Positions 7,623 through 16,089 of a DNA stretch of 64,000 nt are shown one piece after another. The translations under genes were made by a program, and so were the position numbers. The stretch covers positions 273,135 to 337,134 of the forward strand of contig NZ_JAGFNP010000002.1 of assembly GCF_017592475.1 (NCBI RefSeq), written 5' to 3'. Origin of the DNA: Glycomyces niveus. Its GTDB lineage: Bacteria > Actinomycetota > Actinomycetes > Mycobacteriales > Micromonosporaceae. Position 1 is the stretch's first letter. Each line of letters begins with the position of its first letter. Below the pieces are notes generated by a model, which did not search any database, was not told the DNA's origin, and worked only from the letters and a program-made list of their open reading frames with translations.

Positions 7623-8354
7623 TCAGTCTTCCAAGAAGTCGAGGACGTGCGAGAGGCCGCGCTCGCCGAGGCGCACTTCGCCCGGGAGGATGTACGCGCG
7701 CAGGCCGGTGGCCGCCGCGCCGCCGTCCTTGGCGGGGTTGTCGCCCACCATGAGGGTCCGGCGCGGGTCGACGCCGAGCCTCTCGCACGCGGCGCGGAAC
7801 AGCACGGGGTCGGGCTTCTCGGTGCCGTACTGGTAGGAGATGACGCGCACGTCGATGAGGTCGACGAGTCCGAAGTGCTCCATGTGGACGCCCACGTCCC
7901 ACGGGAAGTCGGAGACGATGCCGGTCTTGATGCCGCGGCGGCGCAGCTCGCGCAGCAGCGGCTCGGTGTCGGGGTAGGGCACCCACGCGTCGGGGGCGGC
8001 GATCAGGACGTACGCCTCGGCCTCGATGCCCTGGAGGTAGTCGACGTGCGCGAACCAGCCGAGGAGGGCCGCTTCGTGCTGCTCGGCGGACTCGTCGCGG
8101 CCGACCTGCAGGGCGGCGACCTCGGGGATGCGGTAGGCCTCCCCGAGCTGGGCGACGGTCTTCTCGAGCAGTTCGTCGTCGAGCGGGCGGCCGGTCGCGG
8201 CGGCGACGCGGCGCAGCCAGGTGCCGGCGTCGATGAGCTTGAAGATGGTGTTGCTGAAGTCGAAGAGGACCGCCTCGATCGGCGGCACGGGCTCGGTCTG
8301 CTCGGCCTCGGTCGGCTGGTAGGCAACGGCTGAGTCGAAGAGGCTGTAGATCAC
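7623..8354 (-). CDS. HAD-superfamily hydrolase with altered motif I
   Basis: Haloacid-dehalogenase-like hydrolase of 243 residues with a C1-type cap. The GTG start at 8354 has GGAAGG upstream, so the longer frame to 8435 is not used. Motif I reads VLFDFSNTIF: the nucleophile Asp is present but the usual second Asp (DxD) is Ser. Motif II is GIVSDF, motif III is the Lys in GTEKPDP, and motif IV is MVGDNPAKDGGAA. Loss of the second Asp, the general acid/base of HAD phosphatases, suggests altered or weak phosphatase activity, or a dehalogenase-like chemistry. It is probably monocistronic. Substrate unknown. Confidence 0.8.
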   Translation of the reverse strand: MIYSLFDSAVAYQPTEAEQTEPVPPIEAVLFDFSNTIFKLIDAGTWLRRVAAATGRPLDDELLEKTVAQLGEAYRIPEVAALQVGRDESAEQHEAALLGWFAHVDYLQGIEAEAYVLIAAPDAWVPYPDTEPLLRELRRRGIKTGIVSDFPWDVGVHMEHFGLVDLIDVRVISYQYGTEKPDPVLFRAACERLGVDPRRTLMVGDNPAKDGGAAATGLRAYILPGEVRLGERGLSHVLDFLED

Positions 8355-8511
8355 GGCGGGCCTTCCGTCCTGGACTGCGGCGGTCGTCGCAACCGTAACC
8401 GAGCGCGGACGCCCGGACCACGGTTCTCGCCGCACTTCACAGCGCGAACCTGGAGTTCCCCCGCCGTTAAACCGCTCGCCCGCCGGGCTTCCGCCCCCGC
8501 ATACTCGGCGG

Positions 8512-9189
8512 ATGCGTCGACTCCCGCACGGCTACACGAACCAGACCGTCCGCGAGCGCGAGACGGTGACGAAACGCTACGAAGGCCCCGATGCGGCCGC
8601 CCGCCTCGAACGCGAACGGCTGCTGCTCACCGCGCTCGCCGACTCGATCCCGGTCCCGCCCGTGATCGCCTCCGGCGGCGGCGCGCTGACCCTCGGCTTC
8701 GTGGGCGGCATACCCGGCCAGGAGCTCATCGACTCGGGCAGCGCCGCCGAAGTCCTGCGCGTCTGCGGCTCGATCCTGCGCGAGATCCACGCGACGCCCG
8801 TCGCCGGCCTCAGCGATTCTCTTCCGGGAGAAGGCGACTCGCTCGTCCACGGCGACTTCGGCCCGAACAACCTCCTGCTCGGCTTCACGTCGAACCTCAG
8901 CACGTACGCCGTCACCGCCGTCGTGGACTGGGAGTTCGCGCACCTCGGCGATCCGGTCGAAGACCTCGCCTGGTGCGAGTGGATCGTCCGGATGCACCAC
9001 CCTGACCGGGTCGGGGCGCTCGGCGCGTTCTTCGAGGCCTACGGCGCGCCCGTCCCGGACTGGCCGGACCGCCGGACCGCGATGGTCGACCGCTGCCTGG
9101 AGCTGCGCGAGTTCTGCCGCCGCTGGGACCCGGAGGGGCCCGCCGTAGCCGAGTGGCAGCGGCGGGCCGAGGTCGCCGCGGGCTGGTGA
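8512..9189 (+). CDS. Aminoglycoside-phosphotransferase-like kinase
   Basis: Protein-kinase-fold phosphotransferase (APH/choline kinase superfamily) of 225 residues. HGDFGPNNLLL near residues 118-128 is the catalytic Brenner motif and VVDWEFAHLGDP near 143-154 carries the metal-binding Asp (the DFG equivalent). The protein is short and lacks an extended N-terminal lobe, with KRYEGPDAAARLERERLLL supplying a possible ATP-binding Lys and Glu. It may phosphorylate a small molecule; resistance function cannot be assumed. No ribosome binding site is seen, but CATACT (8500-8505) lies 6 nt before the ATG, consistent with leaderless translation. Its stop is 1 bp from the convergent GST-like gene. Confidence 0.8.
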   Translation: MRRLPHGYTNQTVRERETVTKRYEGPDAAARLERERLLLTALADSIPVPPVIASGGGALTLGFVGGIPGQELIDSGSAAEVLRVCGSILREIHATPVAGLSDSLPGEGDSLVHGDFGPNNLLLGFTSNLSTYAVTAVVDWEFAHLGDPVEDLAWCEWIVRMHHPDRVGALGAFFEAYGAPVPDWPDRRTAMVDRCLELREFCRRWDPEGPAVAEWQRRAEVAAGW

Positions 9190-9190
9190 G

Positions 9191-10324
9191 TCAGTCCCGG
9201 TAGAGCGGGTTCGCGCCGGGCGGGCGCTCCTCCTCGGTCATCGGGCCGGGCGCGGTGCCGTCGCCGAAAGGCTTGCCGCCCAAGGACTCCCGGCCGTGGT
9301 CGGAGAGCCAGTTCGCCAGGTCGGGCCCGGCGGGCACGACCTGGGTCGGGTTGATGTCCTCGTGCACGACGTAGTAGTGGCGCTTGATCTGGTCGAAGTC
9401 CACAGTGTCCCCGAAGCCGGGGGTCTGGAAGAGGTCGCGCGCGTACGCCCACAGGACCGGCATCTCGGTGAGCTTGTTGCGGTTGCACTTGAAGTGGCCG
9501 TGGTAGACCGCGTCGAAGCGGACCAGGGTCGTGAACAGCCGCACGTCGGCCTCGGTGATCGCGTCGCCCATGAGGTAGCGGCGGTCCGCGAGGCGCCCCT
9601 CGAGCCAGTCGAGGGCGTCGAAGAGGCGGGCGTACGCCAGCTCGTATGCGCGCTGGGAGCCCGCGAAGCCGGCCCGGTAGACGCCGTTGTTGACCTCGGT
9701 GAAGATCCGCTCGATGACCGGGAGCATCTCGTCGGTCAGCGCGGCCGGGACCAGGTCGGGCGCGCCCTCGCGGTGGAACGCGGTCCACTGGGTCGAGAGG
9801 TCGAAGGTCAGCTGCGGGTAGTTGTTGGTGACCAGCTCGCCGGAGGGCACGTCCACGATCGCGGGCACGGTGATGCCGCGCGGGTACTCGGGGAAGCGCT
9901 TGAAGTAGTGCTCCTGCAGCCGCTCGGTGTCGAGCACCGGGTCGCGGCCGTCCGGGTTGAGGTCGAAGGTCCACGAGCGCACGTCGTGCACCGGGCCCGG
10001 CGTCGCCAGCGAGAGCACCTCCTCGAGGCCGAGGAGGCGGCGGATGATGATCGACCGGTGCGCCCACGGGCACGCCCGCGCGGCCACGAGCCGGTAGCGG
10101 CCCGGCTCGACCGGCCAGGCCTGCGCGCCCTCGGTGAGCCCGGCCATGCGCGGGTCGCCGATCTTCGAGTGCGGTTCGACCGGGGCGGCCCGGACGGCCG
10201 CGGCGTCGGCGACGACGCGGTCCTCGATGTAGTTGGTGTCCCGGGTGAACTCCCCGCCGGTCACATATGCGCCCTTGGTCGAGTGCTCGGTGCCGTCGGT
10301 CCGGTTCGGTTCGCTCTGTGCCAC
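9191..10324 (-). CDS. Glutathionyl-hydroquinone-reductase-like GST family protein
   Basis: Xi-class GST-like protein of 377 residues (ECM4/YqjG family). The N-terminal thioredoxin-fold domain carries the catalytic motif ACPWAHR with Cys85, and the C-terminal helical domain runs from about residue 215. In proteobacteria such enzymes reduce glutathionyl-hydroquinones. Actinobacteria generally make mycothiol instead of glutathione, so the thiol partner here may be mycothiol or another low-molecular-weight thiol (inference). The first 50 residues are polar and probably flexible. It is divergent from an MFS exporter with a shared palindrome between them, suggesting co-regulation in quinone or xenobiotic stress. 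Confidence 0.85.
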   Translation of the reverse strand: MAQSEPNRTDGTEHSTKGAYVTGGEFTRDTNYIEDRVVADAAAVRAAPVEPHSKIGDPRMAGLTEGAQAWPVEPGRYRLVAARACPWAHRSIIIRRLLGLEEVLSLATPGPVHDVRSWTFDLNPDGRDPVLDTERLQEHYFKRFPEYPRGITVPAIVDVPSGELVTNNYPQLTFDLSTQWTAFHREGAPDLVPAALTDEMLPVIERIFTEVNNGVYRAGFAGSQRAYELAYARLFDALDWLEGRLADRRYLMGDAITEADVRLFTTLVRFDAVYHGHFKCNRNKLTEMPVLWAYARDLFQTPGFGDTVDFDQIKRHYYVVHEDINPTQVVPAGPDLANWLSDHGRESLGGKPFGDGTAPGPMTEEERPPGANPLYRD

Positions 10325-10366
10325 ACGCCCAGCCTACGCACCGGTCATCGGGTCGTCACAGGGAAT

Positions 10367-10386
10367 TTTTCCAATGGATTGAAAAA
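10367..10386. promoter_or_regulatory. Palindrome between GST-like and MFS genes
   Basis: TTTTCCAATGGATTGAAAAA is a near-perfect dyad (TTTT-N-CAAT-N2-ATTG-N-AAAA) in an AT-rich island of the 103-bp divergent intergenic region. It is a plausible operator for a repressor of both genes. No regulator gene adjoins it. Confidence 0.5.
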
Positions 10387-10427
10387 GTCCTGGACAGGCC
10401 CGGGCGAGGGGCGAATACTTGACCGCC

Positions 10428-11618
10428 ATGGCCACCTCCAACAGCCGCCGCATGCTGGCCCTCGGTGCACTCTCCTTGGGCGCGTTCGGAATCGGCCTCA
10501 CCGAATTCGTCGTGGTGGGCCTGCTCGGCCCGCTCGGCGACGACCTCGACGTCTCGATCTCCACCGCCGGGCTCCTCGTCACCGGCTACGCCGCCTCGGT
10601 CGCGATCGGCGCGCCGATCATGACCGCCGCCGGGACCCGGCTGCCGCGCAAGACCATGCTCGTCATCCTCATGGCTCTCTTCATCGCCGGAAACGTGCTC
10701 GCCGCGAAAGCCCCCGACTACGGCGTCCTCATGACCGGGCGCGTCGTCTCCGCGCTCTGCCACGGCGCGTTCATGGGCATCGGCCCGGTGATGGCCGCCA
10801 GCCTCGTCGCCCCCGAGCGCCGCTCGCGCGCCATCGCGCTCATGATGACCGGCCTGACCCTCTCGAACGTCGTCGGCGTGCCCTTCGGCACCGCCCTCGG
10901 CCAGCAGCTCGGCTGGCGCGCGGCGTTCTGGGGCATCGCGATCATCGGCGCGGTCTCCCTGGCCGCGATCATCGCGTTCGTGCCCTCCCGCCCGAGCGAC
11001 ACCGGCGGGTCCCTGCGCGCCGAACTCGCGGTCTTCCGCAGGCCGCAGGTCTGGCAGGTCCTCACGGTCACGATGCTCGGCTGGGGCGCGGCCTACGCGG
11101 CCATCACCTTCCTCGAGCCGATCCTCACCCGCGTCTCCGGATTCGACACCGGCGCCGTCCCCTGGCTCCTCATCCTCTTCGGCGTGGGCCTGACCGCCGG
11201 CAACCTCCTGGGCGGCCGCCTCGCCGACCGCGCCCTCATGCCGACCCTCTACGGCACCATCACCGCGGCCACCGCCGCGCTGGTCGTCTTCGCTCTCGCG
11301 GCCCCGTACGCCGTCCCGGCCGCGATCATGGTCTTCGTGCTCGGCGCGGCCGGCTTCGCGATGGTCCCGGTCTTCCAGACCCGCGTCATGGACGTCGCCA
11401 AGGAAGCGCCCTCGCTCGCCTCCTCAGTGAACGCCGCGGCCTTCAACGTCGGCATCGCCCTCTCCGCCTGGTTCGGCGGCCTCGCCATCGACGGCGGCCT
11501 CGGCCTCCTCGCCCCCGTATGGATCGGCGTGGCCCTGGGCCTCGCGGCCCTCGCGGCGGCCGCCGCCTCCGGCAAGGCCGAACGCAAGACGGAAGTCCGA
11601 GAACAGGTCGCGGCATAG
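10428..11618 (+). CDS. MFS transporter (DHA1-type efflux)
   Basis: Major facilitator superfamily permease of 396 residues with about twelve hydrophobic segments and short termini. The family of AraJ/YdhP-like drug:H+ antiporters is suggested by GLTEFVVVGLLGPLGDDL in the first segment and the loop motif ALCHGAFMGIGPVMAASL. The ATG at 10428 is taken as the start; a TTG three codons earlier is possible. It is divergent from the GST-like gene and shares a palindromic operator with it, so an export role alongside that redox enzyme is likely. A strong hairpin follows. Substrate unknown. Confidence 0.88.
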   Translation: MATSNSRRMLALGALSLGAFGIGLTEFVVVGLLGPLGDDLDVSISTAGLLVTGYAASVAIGAPIMTAAGTRLPRKTMLVILMALFIAGNVLAAKAPDYGVLMTGRVVSALCHGAFMGIGPVMAASLVAPERRSRAIALMMTGLTLSNVVGVPFGTALGQQLGWRAAFWGIAIIGAVSLAAIIAFVPSRPSDTGGSLRAELAVFRRPQVWQVLTVTMLGWGAAYAAITFLEPILTRVSGFDTGAVPWLLILFGVGLTAGNLLGGRLADRALMPTLYGTITAATAALVVFALAAPYAVPAAIMVFVLGAAGFAMVPVFQTRVMDVAKEAPSLASSVNAAAFNVGIALSAWFGGLAIDGGLGLLAPVWIGVALGLAALAAAAASGKAERKTEVREQVAA

Positions 11619-11668
11619 TCGAGACGCCGGGCGCCGAGGCCCGCGGGGCGACCGCCGCGCGTGCAAGC

Positions 11669-11713
11669 GTCGGCGGCCCGTCCCCGCGAGCTGATCGGGG
11701 ACCGGCCGCCGAC
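11669..11713. terminator. Bidirectional terminator hairpin
   Basis: GTCGGCGGCC (11669-11678) pairs with GGCCGCCGAC (11704-11713), and after one mismatch GTCCCC pairs with GGGGAC, giving a stem of about 16 bp. It lies between the convergent MFS gene and the sulfonate permease gene. Confidence 0.7.
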
Positions 11714-11748
11714 CGTCTTCGAACCCCCGGTGGCCCGGGGGAGCCCCG

Positions 11749-12621
11749 CTACTGGTCCTGGTTCAGGCCCCAGGACGAGCGGATGCGGTTGTCGGCGAAG
11801 CGGAACACGGCGTCCACCAGGATGCCCACCACCAGCACCGTGACGATCCACGTGATCACCCGCGGCGCGTCGTTGAACTCCCTGGCGCCCTGCATGAGCG
11901 CGCCGATCGAGCCCTGCCCGGCGACGATCACCAGCAGCTCGCCCGCCATGAGCGAGCGCCACGCGAACGCCCAGCCCTGCTTGAGGCCCGACACGAACGA
12001 CGGCAGCGTCGCCGGCAGGATCACGTGCCGGTACAGCTGGAAGCCACGCATGCCCAGCACCGCCCCGACCCGCTTCCAGCCCGGCGGCACGTAGTCGATC
12101 CCCGAGATGATCCCGTTGGCGATCGACGGGACCGCCCCGAGCACCACCACGAACAGGATCGCCGACTCCGAGATCTTGAACAGCAGGATCGCCAGCGGGA
12201 ACCACATGATCGACGGCATCGTCTGCAGCCCGGTGATGAGCGACCCGATCGCCGCGCGCAGCGGCTTGAACCGCGCCACCGCGATCCCGAGCACCGACCC
12301 GATCGCCACCGACAGCGCGAACCCGGTCAGGGCCCGCTGCATCGTGATGACGATGGCCTCCCAGTAGCCCGGCGTCGCCGCGTACGCCGCGAGCTCCTGC
12401 CAGGTCGCCAGCGGCGACGGCAGCACCCACGGGTCCCAGCGTCCGCTCAGGAACACCAGCTGCCAGGCGCCGATCACCAGCGCCAACGCGAGCACCTTCG
12501 GCCACGTGCCCGCCCACAGCCGGGACGCGAACCGCCCCCACCGCGTCTCGGTCGCCGGGGTGCGCTCGAGCTCGTCGAGCCCCGACAACTCGCGGGACGG
12601 CTCCTTCACCTCAACCGGCAT
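11749..12621 (-). CDS. ABC transporter permease, sulfonate/taurine/nitrate type
   Basis: Inner-membrane permease of 290 residues of the SsuC/TauC/NrtB family (BPD transport, binding-protein-dependent). It has about six hydrophobic segments between residues 35 and 275. The EAA-type cytoplasmic loop for the ATPase is near RVGAVLGMRGFQLYRHVILP. It overlaps the upstream ATPase gene by 11 bp and ends the operon binding protein - ATPase - permease (14493 to 11749). The transported solute cannot be read from the sequence, but family, neighbours and the shared upstream element favour an organosulfur compound. Confidence 0.9.
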   Translation of the reverse strand: MPVEVKEPSRELSGLDELERTPATETRWGRFASRLWAGTWPKVLALALVIGAWQLVFLSGRWDPWVLPSPLATWQELAAYAATPGYWEAIVITMQRALTGFALSVAIGSVLGIAVARFKPLRAAIGSLITGLQTMPSIMWFPLAILLFKISESAILFVVVLGAVPSIANGIISGIDYVPPGWKRVGAVLGMRGFQLYRHVILPATLPSFVSGLKQGWAFAWRSLMAGELLVIVAGQGSIGALMQGAREFNDAPRVITWIVTVLVVGILVDAVFRFADNRIRSSWGLNQDQ

Positions 12622-13396
12622 GGCGCGACACCTCCTCGCGCAGCGCGTCGGTGATCTCGGCAGCCAGGTTCGCCACCGGCGTCGAGTCGATGCGCCGCGG
12701 CCGCTCGAGGTCCACGTCGTACTCGTGGAGCACCCGGCCCGGCCGCGAACTCAGCAGCACCACCCGGTCGCCCAGGCGCACGGCCTCGCGCACGTTGTGG
12801 GTCACGAACAGCACCGTCAGGCCCCGCTCGCGCCAGATCCGCTCCAGCTCGTCGTGCAGCAGGTCGCGGGTCATCGCGTCGAGCGCCCCGAACGGCTCGT
12901 CCATGAGCAGCACCGACGCGTCCTGCGCCAAGGCCCGGGCGAGCGCAACGCGCTGGCGCATGCCGCCCGAGAGCTCGTGCGGCCTTTTGTCCGCGAACCC
13001 GCTGAGCCGCACGGTGTCCAGCAGCTCCGCGGCGCGGCGGCGTCGTTCAGCCCGACCGACGCCCTTCACGCGCAGGGCGAGTTCGACGTTGCCCGCGACC
13101 GTGAGCCACGGGAACAGCGCCGACTCCTGGAACATCATCGCGACCGGCCGCTCGACGTCGTCGATCGAGCCGGACGTGAGGCCGTCGAGACCGGCCACGA
13201 GCGAGAGCAGGGTGCTCTTGCCGCAGCCGGAGGCGCCGAGGAGGCAGGTGAAGCTGCCGGGCGCCACATCGAGGGACACGCCGTCGAGGGCCGTGACGGC
13301 ACCCGGGCCCCGGCCGTAGCGCTTGACCACATCGGTCAGCACCACGGCTCCGGCCCGGGCGGCGTCGGCCCGCGGCGCCCCGCGGGTGAGGCTCAT
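12611..13396 (-). CDS. ABC transporter ATP-binding protein, sulfonate type
   Basis: Cytoplasmic ATPase of 261 residues of the SsuB/TauB/NrtD group. Walker A is GASGCGKST near residues 54-62, the Q-loop is MMFQESALFPW, the signature is LSGGMRQR, Walker B is VLLMDEPFGALD and the switch His is in FVTHN. It overlaps the binding-protein stop by 4 bp and the permease start by 11 bp, so the three genes are translationally coupled. It energises uptake of the ligand captured by the lipoprotein encoded first. Confidence 0.92.
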   Translation of the reverse strand: MSLTRGAPRADAARAGAVVLTDVVKRYGRGPGAVTALDGVSLDVAPGSFTCLLGASGCGKSTLLSLVAGLDGLTSGSIDDVERPVAMMFQESALFPWLTVAGNVELALRVKGVGRAERRRRAAELLDTVRLSGFADKRPHELSGGMRQRVALARALAQDASVLLMDEPFGALDAMTRDLLHDELERIWRERGLTVLFVTHNVREAVRLGDRVVLLSSRPGRVLHEYDVDLERPRRIDSTPVANLAAEITDALREEVSRHAG

Positions 13397-14493
13397 CCGA
13401 GGTCACCTGCCGAGACCTCGGCGTCGCCGCGGTCGGCGAGCACCTGGTTGAGCGCGTCGAGCGCGTAGATCCCCTTGAGGTCCACGTCTTCGAGCAGTCC
13501 GACCTCGACGGCGTGGTCCTTGCTGCCCTGCAGCGAGGACGCGATCGGGTCGGCGGTGAAGCTCAGGTTCTCCCAAGCGGCCGCGATCACGGCGTCGTCG
13601 AGGCGCTTGTCGGTGAGCGCTTCGATGCGGTCGTTCGAAGCGGTCTGCGCCTCCTCTGGCTTCTCGGCGATGAAGTCGAGGGCGGCCAGGTGGCCTTCGA
13701 GGAACGCCTTCACCAGGGCCGGCTGCGCGTCGAGGAACTTCTTGGAGACGATCACGTGGGTGGTGACGAACTCGCCGCCCTCCCACAGCTCGCGTTCGTT
13801 GACGAACTCGACCGCGCCGTGTTTGAGGACGAGGTCGGAGTAGCGCGGCTCGACCGCCCAGGCGGCCTGGACCGTGCCGTCGTCGAAGGCCGCGGCGACC
13901 TCGGAGTTGTCGATGGGGGTGACGGAGACGTCGCCGCCGCCGTTCTCGTCGGTCGCGAAGCCCTGCTCCTTGAGCCAGTAGCGGGCGGCCACGTCCTGGG
14001 TGTTGCCCAGCTGCGGGGTGGCGAGGGCCTTGCCGCGCAGGTCTTCCGCGGTGGTGATGGATTCGTGGACGACCAGGCCCGCGCCGCCGGAGGTGGAGCC
14101 GGCGATGATGTGGAGCGCCTGCCCGCCGGACTGCGCCCAGCCGTTGACGGCCGGGTTCGGTCCGATGTAGGTGATGTCGACGGCATCGGCGAACAGGGCC
14201 TCGATCGCGGAGGGGCCGGCGTTGAAGGCGGTCTCCTCGATGGTGACCTCGGCGGGCAGGGTGTCCTTGAAGACCCCGGCCTGGAGTCCGACGAGGGCGG
14301 GCGCATGGGTGATGTTCCCGAAGTAGCCCAGGCGGATCGTGCCGCTGGCGGTCGAGGCGTCGGCCTCCGCCGCGGCCTCCGAGCCGCCGGCGTCCTCGCC
14401 GCACGCGGCGAGCACCGGGACGGCGGCGAGGGCGGCGCCTGCGGCGGCGATGACGCTGCGTCGCTTGAGGACGCTTGATCTGACAGTGTTCAC
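13393..14493 (-). CDS. ABC substrate-binding lipoprotein, sulfonate type
   Basis: Periplasm-side binding lipoprotein of 366 residues of the SsuA/TauA/NMT1-like group. The GTG start at 14493 with AGAAGG 7 bp upstream gives a compact signal peptide with lipobox LAAC; the longer frame to 14670 has no start signal. The mature part begins with an acidic linker, then IRLGYFGNITHAPALVGLQ. ADAVDITYIGPNPAVNGW and GSTSGGAGLVVHES are typical of sulfonate or nitrate binding proteins. It opens the operon with the ATPase and permease. Two inverted copies of an ACTAGT-containing element lie 31-73 bp upstream and resemble the sites before the second sulfur operon. Confidence 0.9.
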   Translation of the reverse strand: MNTVRSSVLKRRSVIAAAGAALAAVPVLAACGEDAGGSEAAAEADASTASGTIRLGYFGNITHAPALVGLQAGVFKDTLPAEVTIEETAFNAGPSAIEALFADAVDITYIGPNPAVNGWAQSGGQALHIIAGSTSGGAGLVVHESITTAEDLRGKALATPQLGNTQDVAARYWLKEQGFATDENGGGDVSVTPIDNSEVAAAFDDGTVQAAWAVEPRYSDLVLKHGAVEFVNERELWEGGEFVTTHVIVSKKFLDAQPALVKAFLEGHLAALDFIAEKPEEAQTASNDRIEALTDKRLDDAVIAAAWENLSFTADPIASSLQGSKDHAVEVGLLEDVDLKGIYALDALNQVLADRGDAEVSAGDLG

Positions 14494-14523
14494 GGGCAAG
14501 CCTTCTAGGTATCGGAGGGGCGG

Positions 14524-14566
14524 TATCCCTACTAGTTCGATTAACTCGATCAAACTAGTGGGAATA
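14524..14566. promoter_or_regulatory. Inverted pair of sulfur-regulon-like elements (site A)
   Basis: TATCCCTACTAGTTCGAT (14524-14541) and, in inverse orientation, TATTCCCACTAGTTTGAT (14566-14549) flank a 7-bp centre upstream of the binding-protein gene. Each matches 11-12 of the first 15 positions of the 19-bp element found at 20072, 20737 and 20803. The arrangement suggests two half-sites for one regulator. Confidence 0.5.
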
Positions 14567-14680
14567 CTAGGATCGCCGAGCGGTGTCCGGCAACCCCCGT
14601 CCCAGTTATTGGGCGGCGGCATGGGGTCCTGGCTCGCAAAATGCTCGCCGTCCCGCACCCGTACCGCCATATGGAACGCA

Positions 14681-14712
14681 AAGGGGGCGCACCGGACAGG
14701 GCGCGCCCCCTT
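14681..14712 (-). terminator. Terminator of the sulfonate monooxygenase operon
   Basis: AAGGGGGCGC (14681-14690) pairs perfectly with GCGCCCCCTT (14703-14712). The hairpin lies 10 bp downstream of the monooxygenase stop codon on the minus strand and separates the two sulfur operons. Confidence 0.7.
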
Positions 14713-14721
14713 CCTTTCTCG

Positions 14722-16089
14722 CTAGCGGGCGTGGGCGAGGACGCCTTTGACCGCCGCTTCGACGGCCTCGCGGCGCCGCGGGTTCTCCGGGCGCGGCAGG
14801 CCGTAGTGCTCGCGCAGGGTCGAACCCGTGTACTCGGTGCGGAAACGGCCGCGCTCCTGCAGGATCGGGACCACCCGGTCCACGAACGCCTCCAGGCCCG
14901 AGGGCATCACGGCGGGCATGATGTTGAACCCGTCTGCCGCGCCGTGGTCCGCCCAGTCTTCGATGGCGTCCGCGACCTGGACGGCCGTGCCGGTGAACGT
15001 GCGGTGCCCGCGGCCGCCGCCGAGGCGGCCGATCAACTGCCGCACCGTCAACCGCTCGCGGCGCGCCAGCTCCACGACCAGCGTGTACCGGCTCTTCATG
15101 CCCTCGACCTCGGACTCGTCCCGCAGGTTCGGCGGCAGCTCCTCATCGAGCTCCAGCTCCTCTGCGGGGACGCCGAGCAGTCCGGCGAGGTTGTCGCGGG
15201 CGTACTCGGCGACGATGAGCCGGTCGAGCTCGGCCTTCAACTCCCTGGCCTCGGCCTCGGTCTCGCCGAGCACCGGCACGATCCCCGGCAGCACGAGCAC
15301 CTGGTCCGGGTCGCGTCCGAACGCGGCGGCCCGCCGCTTGAGGTCGGCGTAGAACGCCTGCGCCTCTTCGAGGGTCTGCTGCGCGGTGAACACCGCCTCC
15401 GCATGCGCCGCCGCGAACCGGCGGCCGTCCTCGGAGGATCCGGCCTGCACGAGCAGCGGGTGCCCCTGCGGCGAGCGCGGCACGTTCAGCGCGCCCGCCA
15501 CCTGGAAGTGCTCGCCCGCGTGCTGCGCGGGGTAGACCAGGCGCTGGTCGCCCCAGACGCCGGTCTCCTTGTCGCCCAGGATCGCCGCGTCGTCCCAGGA
15601 GTCCCAGAGCGCCTTGGCGACCGTGACGAACTCCTCGGCCCGCTCGTAGCGGGACGCGTGGCTCGGCAGGGCGTCGAGGTTGAAGTTCCGGGCCGCGTCG
15701 AGAGTGGCGGTGGTGACGATGTTCCAGCCCGCCCGGCCGCCCGAGAGGTGGTCGACCGAGGCGAAGCGCCGGGCCAGGTTGTACGGCTCGTTGTACGTGG
15801 TGGAGGCCGTGGCGATGAGGCCGATCCGCTCGGTCACGGCCGCGAGGGCCGCGAGCACCACTGTCGGCTCGAGCGATCCCGAAGGGCGCCTGCCGATGTC
15901 GCCCCACAGTGAGGGCGAGTCGGCGAAGAACACCGAGTCGAGCCTGCCGCGCTCGGCGATCTGCGCGAGGTTCGCGTAGTGGGTGATCTTCGTGGACGAG
16001 AGCGGGTCGGATTCGGGGAGCCGCCACGAGGCCTCGTGGTGGCCGGTGTTGATCAGGAACGCGTTCAGGTGGAGTTCCTTGCGGCTCAT
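14722..16089 (-). CDS. FMN-dependent monooxygenase, NtaA/SnaA/DszA family
   Basis: Class C flavin monooxygenase of 455 residues. The first strand and loop LNAFLINTGHHEASWRLPES and the segment VFFADSPSLW are typical of the NtaA/SnaA/SoxA(DszA) branch of luciferase-like enzymes, which cleave C-N or C-S bonds using FMNH2 and O2. The ATG at 16089 overlaps the ATPase stop by 4 bp. As last gene of an operon with two flavin reductases and a sulfonate-type transporter it most likely desulfurises an imported organosulfur compound such as a sulfone or sulfonate. The exact substrate is unknown. A terminator hairpin follows. Confidence 0.9.
   Translation of the reverse strand: MSRKELHLNAFLINTGHHEASWRLPESDPLSSTKITHYANLAQIAERGRLDSVFFADSPSLWGDIGRRPSGSLEPTVVLAALAAVTERIGLIATASTTYNEPYNLARRFASVDHLSGGRAGWNIVTTATLDAARNFNLDALPSHASRYERAEEFVTVAKALWDSWDDAAILGDKETGVWGDQRLVYPAQHAGEHFQVAGALNVPRSPQGHPLLVQAGSSEDGRRFAAAHAEAVFTAQQTLEEAQAFYADLKRRAAAFGRDPDQVLVLPGIVPVLGETEAEARELKAELDRLIVAEYARDNLAGLLGVPAEELELDEELPPNLRDESEVEGMKSRYTLVVELARRERLTVRQLIGRLGGGRGHRTFTGTAVQVADAIEDWADHGAADGFNIMPAVMPSGLEAFVDRVVPILQERGRFRTEYTGSTLREHYGLPRPENPRRREAVEAAVKGVLAHAR

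Noticed and set aside
11249..12541. Long minus-strand frame in the sulfonate permease region
   Set aside because: The true permease lies in another frame with family motifs and coupled overlaps; this frame is composition-driven.
14587..14596. CCGGCAACCC on the plus strand, resembling the core of SAM-type riboswitches
   Set aside because: It is on the strand opposite to the genes it would control, no gene starts downstream on that strand, and the other conserved helices are missing.
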